A DNA stretch of 64,000 nucleotides from Anaerotalea alkaliphila (GTDB lineage Bacteria > Bacillota > Clostridia > Lachnospirales > Vallitaleaceae), in the NCBI RefSeq assembly GCF_010179735.1, contig NZ_JAAEEH010000005.1, forward strand, positions 1 to 64,000, in the 5' to 3' direction. Within the stretch, counting starts at the first letter, position 1. Every line of letters starts with the position of its first letter. Both the position numbers and the translations under genes were made by a program. Shown here one piece after another: positions 16,061 to 24,375 of this stretch. The notes under the pieces were generated by a model. That model did not search any database. It was not told the origin of the DNA and worked only from the letters and a program-made list of their open reading frames with translations.

Positions 16061-16595
16061 ATCCTGTTGGATGCTGCTGTTCATGGCATTCCTGGTTCTG
16101 ATTGCCGGCGGCCAGCGCTTGGCATGGGAACAGGCGGGAGCGGAAACCCTGGGACTTACGGAGGCGTGGCTGGAGGAAGGGATGGAAACCTACGTGGGCG
16201 GCCTGGAAGGAATGGGCATGGAACTGGCCCGCCTGGAGGTCGTTCTGGATGGGAGGAAGGGCATGATGCATCTGGAGGTTTCCGTACCTTACGGTTCCAG
16301 CCTCCTGTCCTATGAGGTTCCCCTGGTTCCGCAGGAAATGCAAGGCCTGCAGGCGCGGATAGGTTACGGAACCGTTGTGGTCCATCCGGTCAAGGGTGGA
16401 TTCTCCTATCGCATGGAAGGGGACCGGCTGCAGGACCTGTGGCGGGATGCGGGGATCCCGCCAGGAACCTTTCTTCCGGAAGGTCCCTGGGCGCTGGAGA
16501 TTGTGGTGGACAGGAAGGGGATTCCGGTCTCCCTGCTGCTGGCCCTGGCTTCAGGGGAGGAGGAGATGCGCGTCACGCTAGGCAGGCAGGGTTGA
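16038..16595 (+). CDS. Unknown membrane-anchored protein of the tad locus
   Basis: A 185-residue protein I do not recognise. One hydrophobic segment near the N-terminus (CWMLLFMAFLVLIAGG, ~11-26) suggests a signal anchor with the rest outside. The outer part is rich in beta-forming stretches (ARLEVVLDGRKGMMHLEV; WALEIVVDRKGIPVSLLLAL). It starts at TTG, four bases after GGAGGTG, inside the DUF6382 gene. Position and topology fit a pseudopilin or assembly factor, for example a functional replacement of TadE/TadF, but nothing in the sequence proves this. Confidence 0.6.
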   Translation: MKIWHRAESCWMLLFMAFLVLIAGGQRLAWEQAGAETLGLTEAWLEEGMETYVGGLEGMGMELARLEVVLDGRKGMMHLEVSVPYGSSLLSYEVPLVPQEMQGLQARIGYGTVVVHPVKGGFSYRMEGDRLQDLWRDAGIPPGTFLPEGPWALEIVVDRKGIPVSLLLALASGEEEMRVTLGRQG

Positions 16596-16607
16596 GCGAT
16601 TCCAATC

Positions 16608-16636
16608 TTGCGTTCACGGCAAACTTCCGGTATAGT
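16608..16636 (+). promoter_or_regulatory. Promoter of the two-component locus
   Basis: TTGCGT and TATAGT are separated by exactly 17 bases. It lies between the last tad-locus gene and the first kinase gene, so the kinase genes can be expressed apart from the tad genes. Confidence 0.6.
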
Positions 16637-16695
16637 GAAGACAAGGAAATCCAGGGCAACGGTTTCCGGAAGATGCAGGACAAAGGAGTGGAGCA

Positions 16696-18018
16696 ATGGA
16701 ACAAATGCTGATGGCGGGATTCCTGCTGGCGTCCGCCACGCTGATCCTGTTTTTGATCTTATATGTGGCCACCCAGGCCAACAGGAGCCAGGTCACAACC
16801 ACCTACGTGGTTCTCCAGGGTCTTGTGCTGGGATGGACCATCCTGCGCCTCCTGGAGGTTGTTGCGCCTGAAGGAGCCTTCCGGGAGGCGCTGTCTTTGA
16901 TGCAATATGGGCCCATAGCTTTCATGGCGCCTGTTTTTTTGGTTTTTGCCTATGCGCACACGCTGAAATCCATGCCTAAGCTCCGCTGGATCCTGCTTTT
17001 GCTCGCAATGCCTTCCACAGTGTATGCCGGCATGTTGCTGGAGAAGGGGGAGGGTGTCTCCACCTGGATCATGTTGGGGACCTCCCTGCTGTGTTTTGGC
17101 CTTGGGAACAGTTTCTTTCTGGTTCCATCCTACAGCCTGCGTTCGCGGTACAAGAAACAGAACCTGTTGTTCGTGGTGGCGACCCTGCTTGTTCCCTTCT
17201 CCTATAGCATCTCGGCTGCGGATTTGTTTGAGATGGGAAAGTACACTCCGGTGATGGCACTTCCCCTGTCCCTGCTCTTGACCATGGTTGCCATCCTGAA
17301 GTACCAGTTCCTGGACCTGATGCCCCAGGCCATGGCCACCTTGCTGGAGACCATGGAGGAGGGCATGCTTGTGGTCAACGAGGGGGGGCGCATCATCGAC
17401 TGCACCCCGGGGTTTTTCACCTTCCTCCCCGCCCTGTCCCAAGGGACCGGATACGGGCATTTCATCCAGCAGCTGCGCGGTGTTGCGGTGGACAAGCGTT
17501 CTGTCGACTCCCTATCCTATGCGGTGGATGCGGGGAGGGAAACCGTGCTTAACGGAGAAATACACATTCGGACGGAGCGTCGGGAGAAGACCCTCCGTTA
17601 CACGGCAAAGGCGATTGCCGGACTGTATGGCAACAAGGCGGCCACCCTGGTCACCTTCTGGGATGTGACGTCCATGATCCAGCTTTCCAGAGACCTGGAA
17701 GACAAGAACCGTGCCATGGAAGAAGCGAACAAGCGTCTGCGGGGCCAGCTGGAGTCCATCCAAGCCTGGACGGTGGAAAAGGAGAGGAACAGGATCCTGC
17801 AGGAGTTCCATCATACCCTTGGCCATTCCATGGCAGAATTGCTGGCGTTGCTGGAAGTGGCGGAATTGCAGCTGCAAAGGGACGCCTGGGGGCCCTCTGC
17901 AAAGGAGGCGCTGGAGGCGGCAACGGACAGGGCCAGACAGGGACTGTCGGAAATCCGTATGTCGGTGGGCCATTATAAGAAGACGGAGGTTGGACATGAT
18001 CAAGGTAATGGTGGTTGA
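16696..18018 (+). CDS. 7TM/PAS sensor histidine kinase without ATPase domain
   Basis: A 440-residue membrane protein. About seven hydrophobic helices (residues ~5-215) resemble the 7TM sensor of histidine kinases, and a PAS-like domain follows (LLETMEEGMLVVNEGGRIID). Then comes a HisKA_3 dimerisation domain (VEKERNRILQEFHHTLGHSM). The phosphoacceptor His is followed by His rather than the usual Asp. The protein ends about 17 residues after the second helix of this domain; no N, G1 or G2 box of an ATPase domain exists. The end overlaps the regulator gene by 23 bases, so a missing domain hidden by a frameshift is not possible at this place. Confidence 0.78.
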   Translation: MEQMLMAGFLLASATLILFLILYVATQANRSQVTTTYVVLQGLVLGWTILRLLEVVAPEGAFREALSLMQYGPIAFMAPVFLVFAYAHTLKSMPKLRWILLLLAMPSTVYAGMLLEKGEGVSTWIMLGTSLLCFGLGNSFFLVPSYSLRSRYKKQNLLFVVATLLVPFSYSISAADLFEMGKYTPVMALPLSLLLTMVAILKYQFLDLMPQAMATLLETMEEGMLVVNEGGRIIDCTPGFFTFLPALSQGTGYGHFIQQLRGVAVDKRSVDSLSYAVDAGRETVLNGEIHIRTERREKTLRYTAKAIAGLYGNKAATLVTFWDVTSMIQLSRDLEDKNRAMEEANKRLRGQLESIQAWTVEKERNRILQEFHHTLGHSMAELLALLEVAELQLQRDAWGPSAKEALEAATDRARQGLSEIRMSVGHYKKTEVGHDQGNGG

Positions 18019-18646
18019 CGACCAGGTCCTGTTGCGGAAAACGTTGCTGTTCATGCTGGAACAGGATGAAGGCATATCGGTGGTGGATGGGGGCGGTGAC
18101 GGCCTGGAGGCTGTCAGGAACTGCAAGCTCCACTGGCCGGATGTCGTGCTGATGGACCTGCGCATGCCCCATATGGACGGGAGGGAAGCCATGCGGCAGA
18201 TAAAGGAGCTGTACCCTTCCATCAAGGTCCTGGTGCTCACTACTTTCGAGGACAAGGAAAGCATTTTGGAGTCGCTGGACCGTGGTGCGGATGGATATAT
18301 CGTCAAGGACATCAAGCCGGAGGAATTGGTTCTGGCGGTCCGGGGCGCCTACCATGGCCTCAAGATTTTCCATGGGCATGTGCTGGAAACCCTGCGTTAC
18401 GAACTCCATCAGTTGGGGAGCCGTCAGGAAAGCGGGGAAGGCATGGTGGAGCGGTTGGGGATCACTCCGCTGGAAGTGCAGATGATCGGAATGATTGTGG
18501 ACGGGAAGAGCAACAAGGAGATTGCCGATGCGCTGGGCTTCACGGAGGGCACCATCAAGAACAAGGTTTCGAAACTCCTCGGAAAGTTGGATTTGAAGGA
18601 CCGCATGCAGATTGCCGTGTTCGCCATCAACCATGACCTTTTTTAA
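17996..18646 (+). CDS. NarL/LuxR-family response regulator
   Basis: A 216-residue regulator. The receiver domain has VVDDQ (Asp8/9), the phosphoacceptor Asp54 in VVLMDLRMPHMDG, Thr in VLVLTTFED and Lys in YIVKDI. The C-terminal LuxR-type helix-turn-helix shows ITPLEVQMIGMIVDGKSNKEIADALGF and EGTIKNKVSKLLGKL. ATG lies six bases after GGAGG. It stands between two kinase genes that share its architecture, so it is the probable common target. Confidence 0.9.
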   Translation: MIKVMVVDDQVLLRKTLLFMLEQDEGISVVDGGGDGLEAVRNCKLHWPDVVLMDLRMPHMDGREAMRQIKELYPSIKVLVLTTFEDKESILESLDRGADGYIVKDIKPEELVLAVRGAYHGLKIFHGHVLETLRYELHQLGSRQESGEGMVERLGITPLEVQMIGMIVDGKSNKEIADALGFTEGTIKNKVSKLLGKLDLKDRMQIAVFAINHDLF

Positions 18647-18671
18647 CCCCGCATAACGGAAGGTGGTGTCC

Positions 18672-20399
18672 ATGGAGCATTTGCTGTTTTTCAAGATGGC
18701 TGGCTATGTCTGCGGCTTCCTTTTTTTTGCGGGTTTGGGCTTCATGATCCACCTCAGGTCGGTCAGGGACCGGTACATGACCTACTTTTTTGACGTCCAA
18801 CTGGTCATCGGCATTTGGACCATCGGAACCCTGCTGAACGACTTGGAGCTGGAGTCTGAGTTGCACCTGGTGCTTCAGGAAATCCGGATGCTGGGAATCC
18901 TTTTCTTTCCGGTGGCCTTGTTTCTCTTCACCCGGTACTATCGCTTTGGGAATTCCCTGGGGTGGATGCAGATGGTCCTGTTGCATCTGGGGGCTGCGCT
19001 GCTGTTCGGGGTCCATATGGTGGGTGTCCTGACGGAGGCGGATGTCTTGGGGACGGGCTTCTTGGTGTTGTCCCTTGCGTATGCATATGGCCTGTTGTTT
19101 CTTGCGTTCAGGCATCTGGTCCTGAAGATCCGGACGAATGAGGGGCATCGTTTTGGACGATGGGTGCTGGTCGGGACATTCCTGCTGGTCATGGGCTACG
19201 GGAGCGGAGTCCTGGGGGGATGGATTCCGTCTGGATGGGACTATACGCCGCTGGCCGTCAACGGGTGGGTGTTCATGATGGGTGCCATGGCCTACAGCAA
19301 CAATACCTTCGATGTGCAGAAGATATCCAGAAGGAAAATCATGGAAAGCATGCAGGAGGGTGTCCTGTTGCTGGACCAGGATGCCCGGATCGTCGGACTG
19401 AATCCGGCCATGGAGGCGGCCATGCAGGGCCTGGGCATATTGAAGGTCCACACCAAGGTGGAAGATTTCTTCGTCATGGTGCGGAACGGCTTTTTTGAAG
19501 GGGACTCCTTGGAGCGCCTGTACGGAGCCATTGTCAGGGGCACGCAAAGCAGCGGCTCACTGGAACTGGAGACATCGGGCAAAGGACGTAAACGCTACAT
19601 CCAATGGCAGGTGCGGCAGGTGCGGAACAGGAAGGGAAGGGTGTTGGGGACGGTGTTCAGCATGAAGGACATCACAGCCAGCAAAGTCCTGCTGTTGGAA
19701 CTGGAGGAGAAGAACTTTTCCTTGGCCCAAATCAACGAGGCGCTGGAAGGGAGCCTTCTGGTAAAGGAGAAACTGGCGGTTGAAAAGGAGCGGCACAGGA
19801 TATCAAAAGAGGTGCATGACATCTTGGGGCACTCCATCATCCTGGTGATTTCCTTGTTGGAGGCGGCGAAGAAGGACAGGAAGACGGCGCAGGTGAAGGT
19901 GGAGCAGAGCATGGAAATCGCAAGGAACGGCCTGCTGGAATTGAAGCGTTCCTTGCAAGGCCGTGTCCGTTCGACAATTCCGGGGAAATCCCTGAAGGAA
20001 GCCATGGAGAAGATGATGGAGGAATTCAAGGTTTCAGGCATACAGGTCCGGTTGGTGGCCCATGGCCTGGAGAATTCCGTGTCCGGAAAGGCGGAAGAGG
20101 CGTTGCTGCGGATCTTGAAGGAAGCCATGACGAATGCGCTGAAGCACGGGGAAGCCAGCGAGATGGCCATCGCCCTCCGTTTGTCCCCCCTGCGGGCGGA
20201 GCTGGTGGTGGTGGACAATGGACGTGGATGCGAGCAACTGGAATTCGGCAATGGGTTGCAGGGGATGGCGGCCCGGGCCCGGGAACTGGGAGGAAGCTTC
20301 CAGTGCGGCTCGCCGGAAGGGAAGGGCTTTCATATCCATGCGGCCCTTCCGATGCACACGTTCGGCGATGATGATGACCAGGGTCACCGGAAAGGATGA
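18672..20399 (+). CDS. 7TM/PAS sensor histidine kinase (NarL-partner type, complete)
   Basis: A 575-residue kinase with about seven membrane helices (~5-210), a PAS-like domain (SMQEGVLLLDQDARIVGLNP), HisKA_3 (EKERHRISKEVHDILGHSI, with the normal His-Asp) and a full HATPase domain (LLRILKEAMTNALKHGEAS as N box, VVVDNGRGCEQ as G1, GNGLQGMAARARELGG as G2). It has the same layout as the shorter kinase upstream of the regulator, which lacks the ATPase. Start at ATG after GGAAGG; a GTG nine bases upstream is possible. A 14-residue acidic tail follows the ATPase domain. Confidence 0.88.
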   Translation: MEHLLFFKMAGYVCGFLFFAGLGFMIHLRSVRDRYMTYFFDVQLVIGIWTIGTLLNDLELESELHLVLQEIRMLGILFFPVALFLFTRYYRFGNSLGWMQMVLLHLGAALLFGVHMVGVLTEADVLGTGFLVLSLAYAYGLLFLAFRHLVLKIRTNEGHRFGRWVLVGTFLLVMGYGSGVLGGWIPSGWDYTPLAVNGWVFMMGAMAYSNNTFDVQKISRRKIMESMQEGVLLLDQDARIVGLNPAMEAAMQGLGILKVHTKVEDFFVMVRNGFFEGDSLERLYGAIVRGTQSSGSLELETSGKGRKRYIQWQVRQVRNRKGRVLGTVFSMKDITASKVLLLELEEKNFSLAQINEALEGSLLVKEKLAVEKERHRISKEVHDILGHSIILVISLLEAAKKDRKTAQVKVEQSMEIARNGLLELKRSLQGRVRSTIPGKSLKEAMEKMMEEFKVSGIQVRLVAHGLENSVSGKAEEALLRILKEAMTNALKHGEASEMAIALRLSPLRAELVVVDNGRGCEQLEFGNGLQGMAARARELGGSFQCGSPEGKGFHIHAALPMHTFGDDDDQGHRKG

Positions 20400-20409
20400 C
20401 TCCGGTCAC

Positions 20410-20438
20410 TTTCCATAAGGATGCCCTGGTCGTATAAT
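20410..20438 (+). promoter_or_regulatory. Promoter in the gap after the kinase genes
   Basis: TTTCCA and TATAAT are separated by 17 bases. Transcription would begin near 20445, with two terminators 70-130 bases further on and no convincing gene between. Confidence 0.6.
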
Positions 20439-20444
20439 GGAAAT

Positions 20445-20540
20445 ATGAAAGGACAGGTCCCTGGCAGCTGCCCCAAGGTGCTGGGAGGTGTCCAATCTAT
20501 TCCCTACTTCGGACCGTTTGCAGCGGTCTTTTGTTTTACG
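20445..20540 (+). ncRNA. Candidate small RNA of unknown family
   Basis: The stretch has its own promoter and ends in a rho-independent terminator. GGACA (20451) pairs with TGTCC (20489), enclosing TCCC/GGGA and AGC/GCT pairs with a one-sided TGGC bulge; a pyrimidine-rich linker follows. No start codon with a ribosome-binding site and no recognised riboswitch core was found. It could also be an untranslated leader that ends prematurely. The remaining ~150 bases up to the GH18 gene contain a GGATAC/GTATCC hairpin and nothing else that I recognise. Confidence 0.4.
20512..20537 (+). terminator. First terminator after the kinase locus
   Basis: GACCG pairs with CGGTC around TTTGCAG, followed by TTTTGTTTT. 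Confidence 0.7.
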
Positions 20541-20544
20541 ACGG

Positions 20545-20572
20545 AAAGCGTGGCCTGCCACGCTTTTTTTTT
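20545..20572 (+). terminator. Second terminator, AAGCGTGG palindrome type
   Basis: AAAGCGTGGC pairs with GCCACGCTTT and runs into nine T. The core AAGCGTG...CACGCTT is shared with hairpins before queT and before proS. Confidence 0.9.
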
Positions 20573-20752
20573 GTACACGAGCGTCCTGCTTGAGGAAATG
20601 CAGGTGGAACTTCCGCATTCCCGTCAAGGATACTTGAGAGGTATCCGCAAAATGGCTTGCGTATCCCCTTTGTGCAATTTCATGTGCGCAAAGGTCTGTA
20701 ATGTGTTAAACTAAAGGATATGAAGTTGCCAGGAAAATGTGGAGGGGTTGCG

Positions 20753-22504
20753 ATGAAGCGGATCGGGAAGATTGTTTTGGCCGTATTTCTGGCTGTCCTA
20801 TTGACGGCGCTCTTGGGGGGACTTTTATTGGTGCTGGGCAACCGTGCAGGTGTGGGGGTCGCCCGGGCGATCGTAGCGCGGATTCCCAGCATCAGGACCG
20901 CCGAACCGTCCCAGCTGTTGCCTTTGGATCGGGAAGAAGGGCTCAATGTCCTGTACGAAGGGGAAGTTCTGGAATTGGAAGATCCGCCGGTGTTTCACGA
21001 AGGGCAGATCCATTTGCCATATGCCTTTGTGAAAGACTATGTGAACGACCAATTCTTCTACGATCCGGACGAACAGGTCCTAAGCTACACCACCTATAGG
21101 GATGTGTTGCGGATGGGGGAGGGGGAAACTTCCTACAGGTTCAACGGGGAGACCCGCTCCCTGGAATCACCGGTCGTCGAATTGTCCCCAGGAAGGCTCC
21201 ATCTCCCCATGGACCTGGTGGAAACCTATGCGGACCATGGGATGGAATATAAAGAAGAGCTGAACGTGCTGGTTGTGGAAAACCCGACGGAGACAGGGAC
21301 CCGTGCCAGGATTGCAGGGTGGCTTCCGGGAGCGGCTTTGCGCGTCAGGGACAACCACAAGTCGGCCTACTACAGGATGTTGAAGAGAGGGGAGACTGTC
21401 TGGATCCACTGGGAAGAAGGGGAATGGGTGCGGATCACCACAGAGGAAGGCCTGGCCGGCTATGTGAAGGCAGGGTCCTTGGGAAAAAGGGAAGAGGTGC
21501 CGGCGGTACCGACGAAATTGGACCAGCCGGATCCGGAACCCTTGAAGGATTTCGACGGGAAATTGAACCTGACCTGGCACCAGGTGACGACCTTGGCCGC
21601 AAACCGGAATGTGGAGGCGGCCTTCCAGAATGTGCGGGGAGTGAACGTGGTTTCCCCGACATGGTTTGAGATTGCCGATGAGGCGGGAACCGTCAAGAGC
21701 ATTGCGGACCCGTCCTATGTGGAATGGGCCCATGCCCGGGGAATGCAGGTTTGGGCCCTGTTCAGCAACGCATTCAACAGCAGCCGGACCCATGAGGTCT
21801 TGAAAAGCACGGCCAAACGGGAATTTGTGGTGGAGCAGATTCTGGAATACGTCCGCAGGTATGGTCTGGACGGGATCAACATCGACTTCGAGAGCGTTGC
21901 GGTTGCCGACGGACCCTACTATGTGCAGTTCGTCAAAGAACTGGCCATCCCTTTGCGCAAGGAAGGGGTGGTTGTGTCCGTGGACATGTATGTCCCCTCC
22001 CCTTGGAGCGTACATTACGGAAGGGAAGAGATTGGCAAGTACATCGATTACCTGATCATCATGGGGTACGACGAGCATTACAGCGGTTCGGAAAAGAGCG
22101 GCTCCGTGGCATCCATTGGATTTGTGGACAAAGGGGTGCGGGAAACATTGCTGGAGGTCCCCAAAGAGAAGGTGGTGCTGGGAGTGCCGTTTTACGCCAG
22201 GCTCTGGAAGGAGACAGGAGAAGGGGAAGCGATGACCCGTTCTTCCCAGGCGCTGGGGATGAATGCCATCCAGACCATCCTGGGACAAAGAGGCGTAGTG
22301 CCCTTTTGGGACGAGGAGACAGGGCAATACTATGCGGAGTATCAGGCGGAGGGAGCAACCTACAAGATTTGGGTGGAAGACCTGCGCTCCTTGGAGGAAA
22401 AAATGAAACTGGTGCAGGCGTACGGCCTGGCGGGGGCGGCTTCCTGGAAGCTGGGTCTGGAGAACCGCGGGGTATGGGATGTCCTGTCCCAATATTTGGA
22501 GTGA
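20753..22504 (+). CDS. GH18-family glycosidase (spore-type), membrane anchored
   Basis: A 583-residue exported protein. An N-terminal membrane helix (KIVLAVFLAVLLTALLGGLLLVL) is followed by two copper-amine-oxidase-N-like beta segments (~45-190), an SH3-like region (~190-255; WIHWEEGEWVRITTEEG) and a C-terminal GH18 barrel. The catalytic strand reads GLDGINIDFES, with the acid Glu preserved and Asn in place of the first inner Asp, as in the SleL/YdhD/YaaH group. Such proteins cut N-acetylglucosaminyl bonds in peptidoglycan. Start at ATG five bases after GGAGGGG. CPBP and sua5 genes follow closely. Confidence 0.82.
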   Translation: MKRIGKIVLAVFLAVLLTALLGGLLLVLGNRAGVGVARAIVARIPSIRTAEPSQLLPLDREEGLNVLYEGEVLELEDPPVFHEGQIHLPYAFVKDYVNDQFFYDPDEQVLSYTTYRDVLRMGEGETSYRFNGETRSLESPVVELSPGRLHLPMDLVETYADHGMEYKEELNVLVVENPTETGTRARIAGWLPGAALRVRDNHKSAYYRMLKRGETVWIHWEEGEWVRITTEEGLAGYVKAGSLGKREEVPAVPTKLDQPDPEPLKDFDGKLNLTWHQVTTLAANRNVEAAFQNVRGVNVVSPTWFEIADEAGTVKSIADPSYVEWAHARGMQVWALFSNAFNSSRTHEVLKSTAKREFVVEQILEYVRRYGLDGINIDFESVAVADGPYYVQFVKELAIPLRKEGVVVSVDMYVPSPWSVHYGREEIGKYIDYLIIMGYDEHYSGSEKSGSVASIGFVDKGVRETLLEVPKEKVVLGVPFYARLWKETGEGEAMTRSSQALGMNAIQTILGQRGVVPFWDEETGQYYAEYQAEGATYKIWVEDLRSLEEKMKLVQAYGLAGAASWKLGLENRGVWDVLSQYLE

Positions 22505-22507
22505 CCG

Positions 22508-23287
22508 ATGGGAAAAGTGAAAAACATTCTGGAAGGTGCGCTGTACGTGGCCATCGTGCTGTTGGTTCAAAAAATCGCATATTATGGTGTCTATCTGCTG
22601 GCTCTGGTTGGAGGACGGGAGGACATGGAATGGGGCCCAGGCCATTCCGTTCTGGTCCAATGCATGGTCCTTCTGGTTCTGGGACTTGTGCGGTGGGTGG
22701 TTTGGGAACGGAACATGGAACCTTTCCAGGTACGCAGGACATCGGCAAGGAACTTGCTGGTAGGCGCATGGCTGGGAGTGGGGCTGGTGCTCCTCCTGCA
22801 GGGCGCCGCAAATCTGGCGGGGAGATTCTCGTCCCTGGAACTGTCCGTAGTGCAGCCGGAGGTGTTCCAGGCATATCCGTTGGCATGGTGGTTGCTTGGA
22901 ATTGGAGTCGTGGTCCCCATTGTGGAAGAAATGATTTACAGGGGGTTCTTCCAGCACCATTTCCTGCGCGGGTTCGGGGCCGCAACTGCTGTACTGGCCC
23001 AGGGGCTGCTCTTTGCGGTCGGACACAAGAACCTTCTGCAGGGGGTCCTGGTTTTTCCCATGGCCCTGTTGCACGGGCTGCTCGTCTGGAAGACGGGATC
23101 CCTATTGCCGGCCATGGTCTCCCATGTCACCTTCAACGTGGTGGTCCTGCTGATGATGGCGCTGCAGATGGATGTCCAGAACATCGGCCAATTGGGTGTC
23201 GTCTTTCTTGGAGGGGTGTTCATGGTCTACACGGGGTTGCGCTTGATGGATACGGAGGAACCGAAGAGGGAAGGTGGTCTGCAATGA
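22508..23287 (+). CDS. CPBP-family intramembrane protease
   Basis: A 259-residue membrane protein with six to eight hydrophobic helices. The family signature is present: VPIVEEMIYRGFF (EExxxR), GHKNLLQG (His) and MVSHVTFNVV (HxxxN). Relatives cleave or process membrane proteins, e.g. in bacteriocin immunity; the target here is unknown. It starts three bases after the GH18 stop codon and overlaps sua5 by ATGA. Confidence 0.83.
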   Translation: MGKVKNILEGALYVAIVLLVQKIAYYGVYLLALVGGREDMEWGPGHSVLVQCMVLLVLGLVRWVVWERNMEPFQVRRTSARNLLVGAWLGVGLVLLLQGAANLAGRFSSLELSVVQPEVFQAYPLAWWLLGIGVVVPIVEEMIYRGFFQHHFLRGFGAATAVLAQGLLFAVGHKNLLQGVLVFPMALLHGLLVWKTGSLLPAMVSHVTFNVVVLLMMALQMDVQNIGQLGVVFLGGVFMVYTGLRLMDTEEPKREGGLQ

Positions 23288-24363
23288 ATACGAAAATAAT
23301 ACATCTTTCGCCGGAGAAGACAGGAATTGCCATGGAGGACCTTTTGGAAATCCATGGCAATGATTTCGATGAGGCGGCCGCGGTCTTGCGCGGGGGAGGA
23401 TTGGTGGCGTTTCCAACGGAAACGGTCTATGGGATTGGGGCGAACGCCTTGGATGGGGAAGCTATCGGTAAAGTGTATGCTGCCAAAGGAAGGCCCTCGG
23501 ACAATCCCCTGATCGTCCATATCGGCCGGAAAGAGCAGCTGACGCTGTATGCCACAGGAATATCGGAAAAGGCGATGCGTCTGGTGGACCGGTTTTGGCC
23601 GGGGCCCCTGACCCTCGTGTTCAAGAAACGGGAGAGCATCCCGGCGGCCACCTCCGGCGGATTGGATACGGTGGCTGTACGGATGCCTTCCCATCCCATC
23701 GCGCTGGAACTGATCCAAAAGGCAGGGGTGCCGGTGGCTGCCCCCAGCGCCAACGTGTCGGGCAGGCCAAGCCCCACCCTGGGGGAGCATGTCATTGAAG
23801 ACCTCTCCGGAAGGGTGGATGTGATCATCGACGGAGGAAGCGCGCGGATTGGGCTGGAATCCACGGTGGTGGACATGACCGGGGAGATTCCCGTGGTCCT
23901 TCGTCCCGGCGGCGTCACCGTAAGCATGCTGGAACACGTCGTCGGTCCCGTGGAAGTGGATCCGACGGTATTTGAGAACGGGGAACATCTCCTGCCCAGG
24001 GCCCCAGGAATGAAATACAAGCACTATGCGCCCAAGGGACAAATGGAGATCGTGCTGGGGGATCCGGACCGGGTGGCGGCTTACATCAAGGAACAGTTGG
24101 AGCGCAGGAGAATGGAGGGGAAAAGGGCCGGCGTCATCGCCAGTGCGGAAACGGCCAACCTGTACGGGGATGCCGTGGTGTTGGCGGTTGGGAGTGGAGC
24201 ACGGCCGGAGGAGGTTGCCGCCAACCTGTTCAAGGTGCTTCGGGACATGGATGGCCTGCAGATAGAGCACATCTATTCCGAAGGGTTTTCCAGCGAAGAC
24301 TTGGGCCTGGCTACCATGAACCGGCTGATGAAGGCGGCGGGAAACCGGGTCGTACATGTGTAA
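23284..24363 (+). CDS. Threonylcarbamoyl-AMP synthase (Sua5/YwlC type)
   Basis: This enzyme makes the threonylcarbamoyl-adenylate used for t6A37 modification of ANN-decoding tRNAs. At 359 residues it is the long Sua5 form: a YrdC domain (VAFPTETVYGIGANA, AAKGRPSDNPLIVHI, WPGPLTLVF, VPVAAPSANVSGRPSPT) is joined by the linker SPGMKYKHYAP-type segment (here RAPGMKYKHYAPK) to a C-terminal Sua5 domain. It is coupled to the CPBP gene by ATGA. The same frame stays open for 427 codons upstream but has no domain there. Confidence 0.92.
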   Translation: MNTKIIHLSPEKTGIAMEDLLEIHGNDFDEAAAVLRGGGLVAFPTETVYGIGANALDGEAIGKVYAAKGRPSDNPLIVHIGRKEQLTLYATGISEKAMRLVDRFWPGPLTLVFKKRESIPAATSGGLDTVAVRMPSHPIALELIQKAGVPVAAPSANVSGRPSPTLGEHVIEDLSGRVDVIIDGGSARIGLESTVVDMTGEIPVVLRPGGVTVSMLEHVVGPVEVDPTVFENGEHLLPRAPGMKYKHYAPKGQMEIVLGDPDRVAAYIKEQLERRRMEGKRAGVIASAETANLYGDAVVLAVGSGARPEEVAANLFKVLRDMDGLQIEHIYSEGFSSEDLGLATMNRLMKAAGNRVVHV

Positions 24364-24375
24364 GGATGGTGGAGG

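Noticed and set aside
17950-18020. Frameshift that would restore an ATPase domain to the first kinase
   Set aside because: The next bases encode the receiver domain of the regulator in another frame; no ATPase motifs follow in any frame.
20445-20540. 6S RNA, SRP RNA or tmRNA
   Set aside because: Too short for 6S and tmRNA, and the SRP GGAA/AGCA core is missing.
21167-23074. Long minus-strand open frame opposite the GH18 and CPBP genes
   Set aside because: It spans two well-supported genes on the other strand and shows no recognisable motif.
22003-23283. 427-codon in-frame extension upstream of sua5, as if a fusion protein
   Set aside because: It runs out of phase through the GH18 and CPBP genes; the ATG at 23284 with coupled ATGA overlap and the YrdC domain start define the gene.
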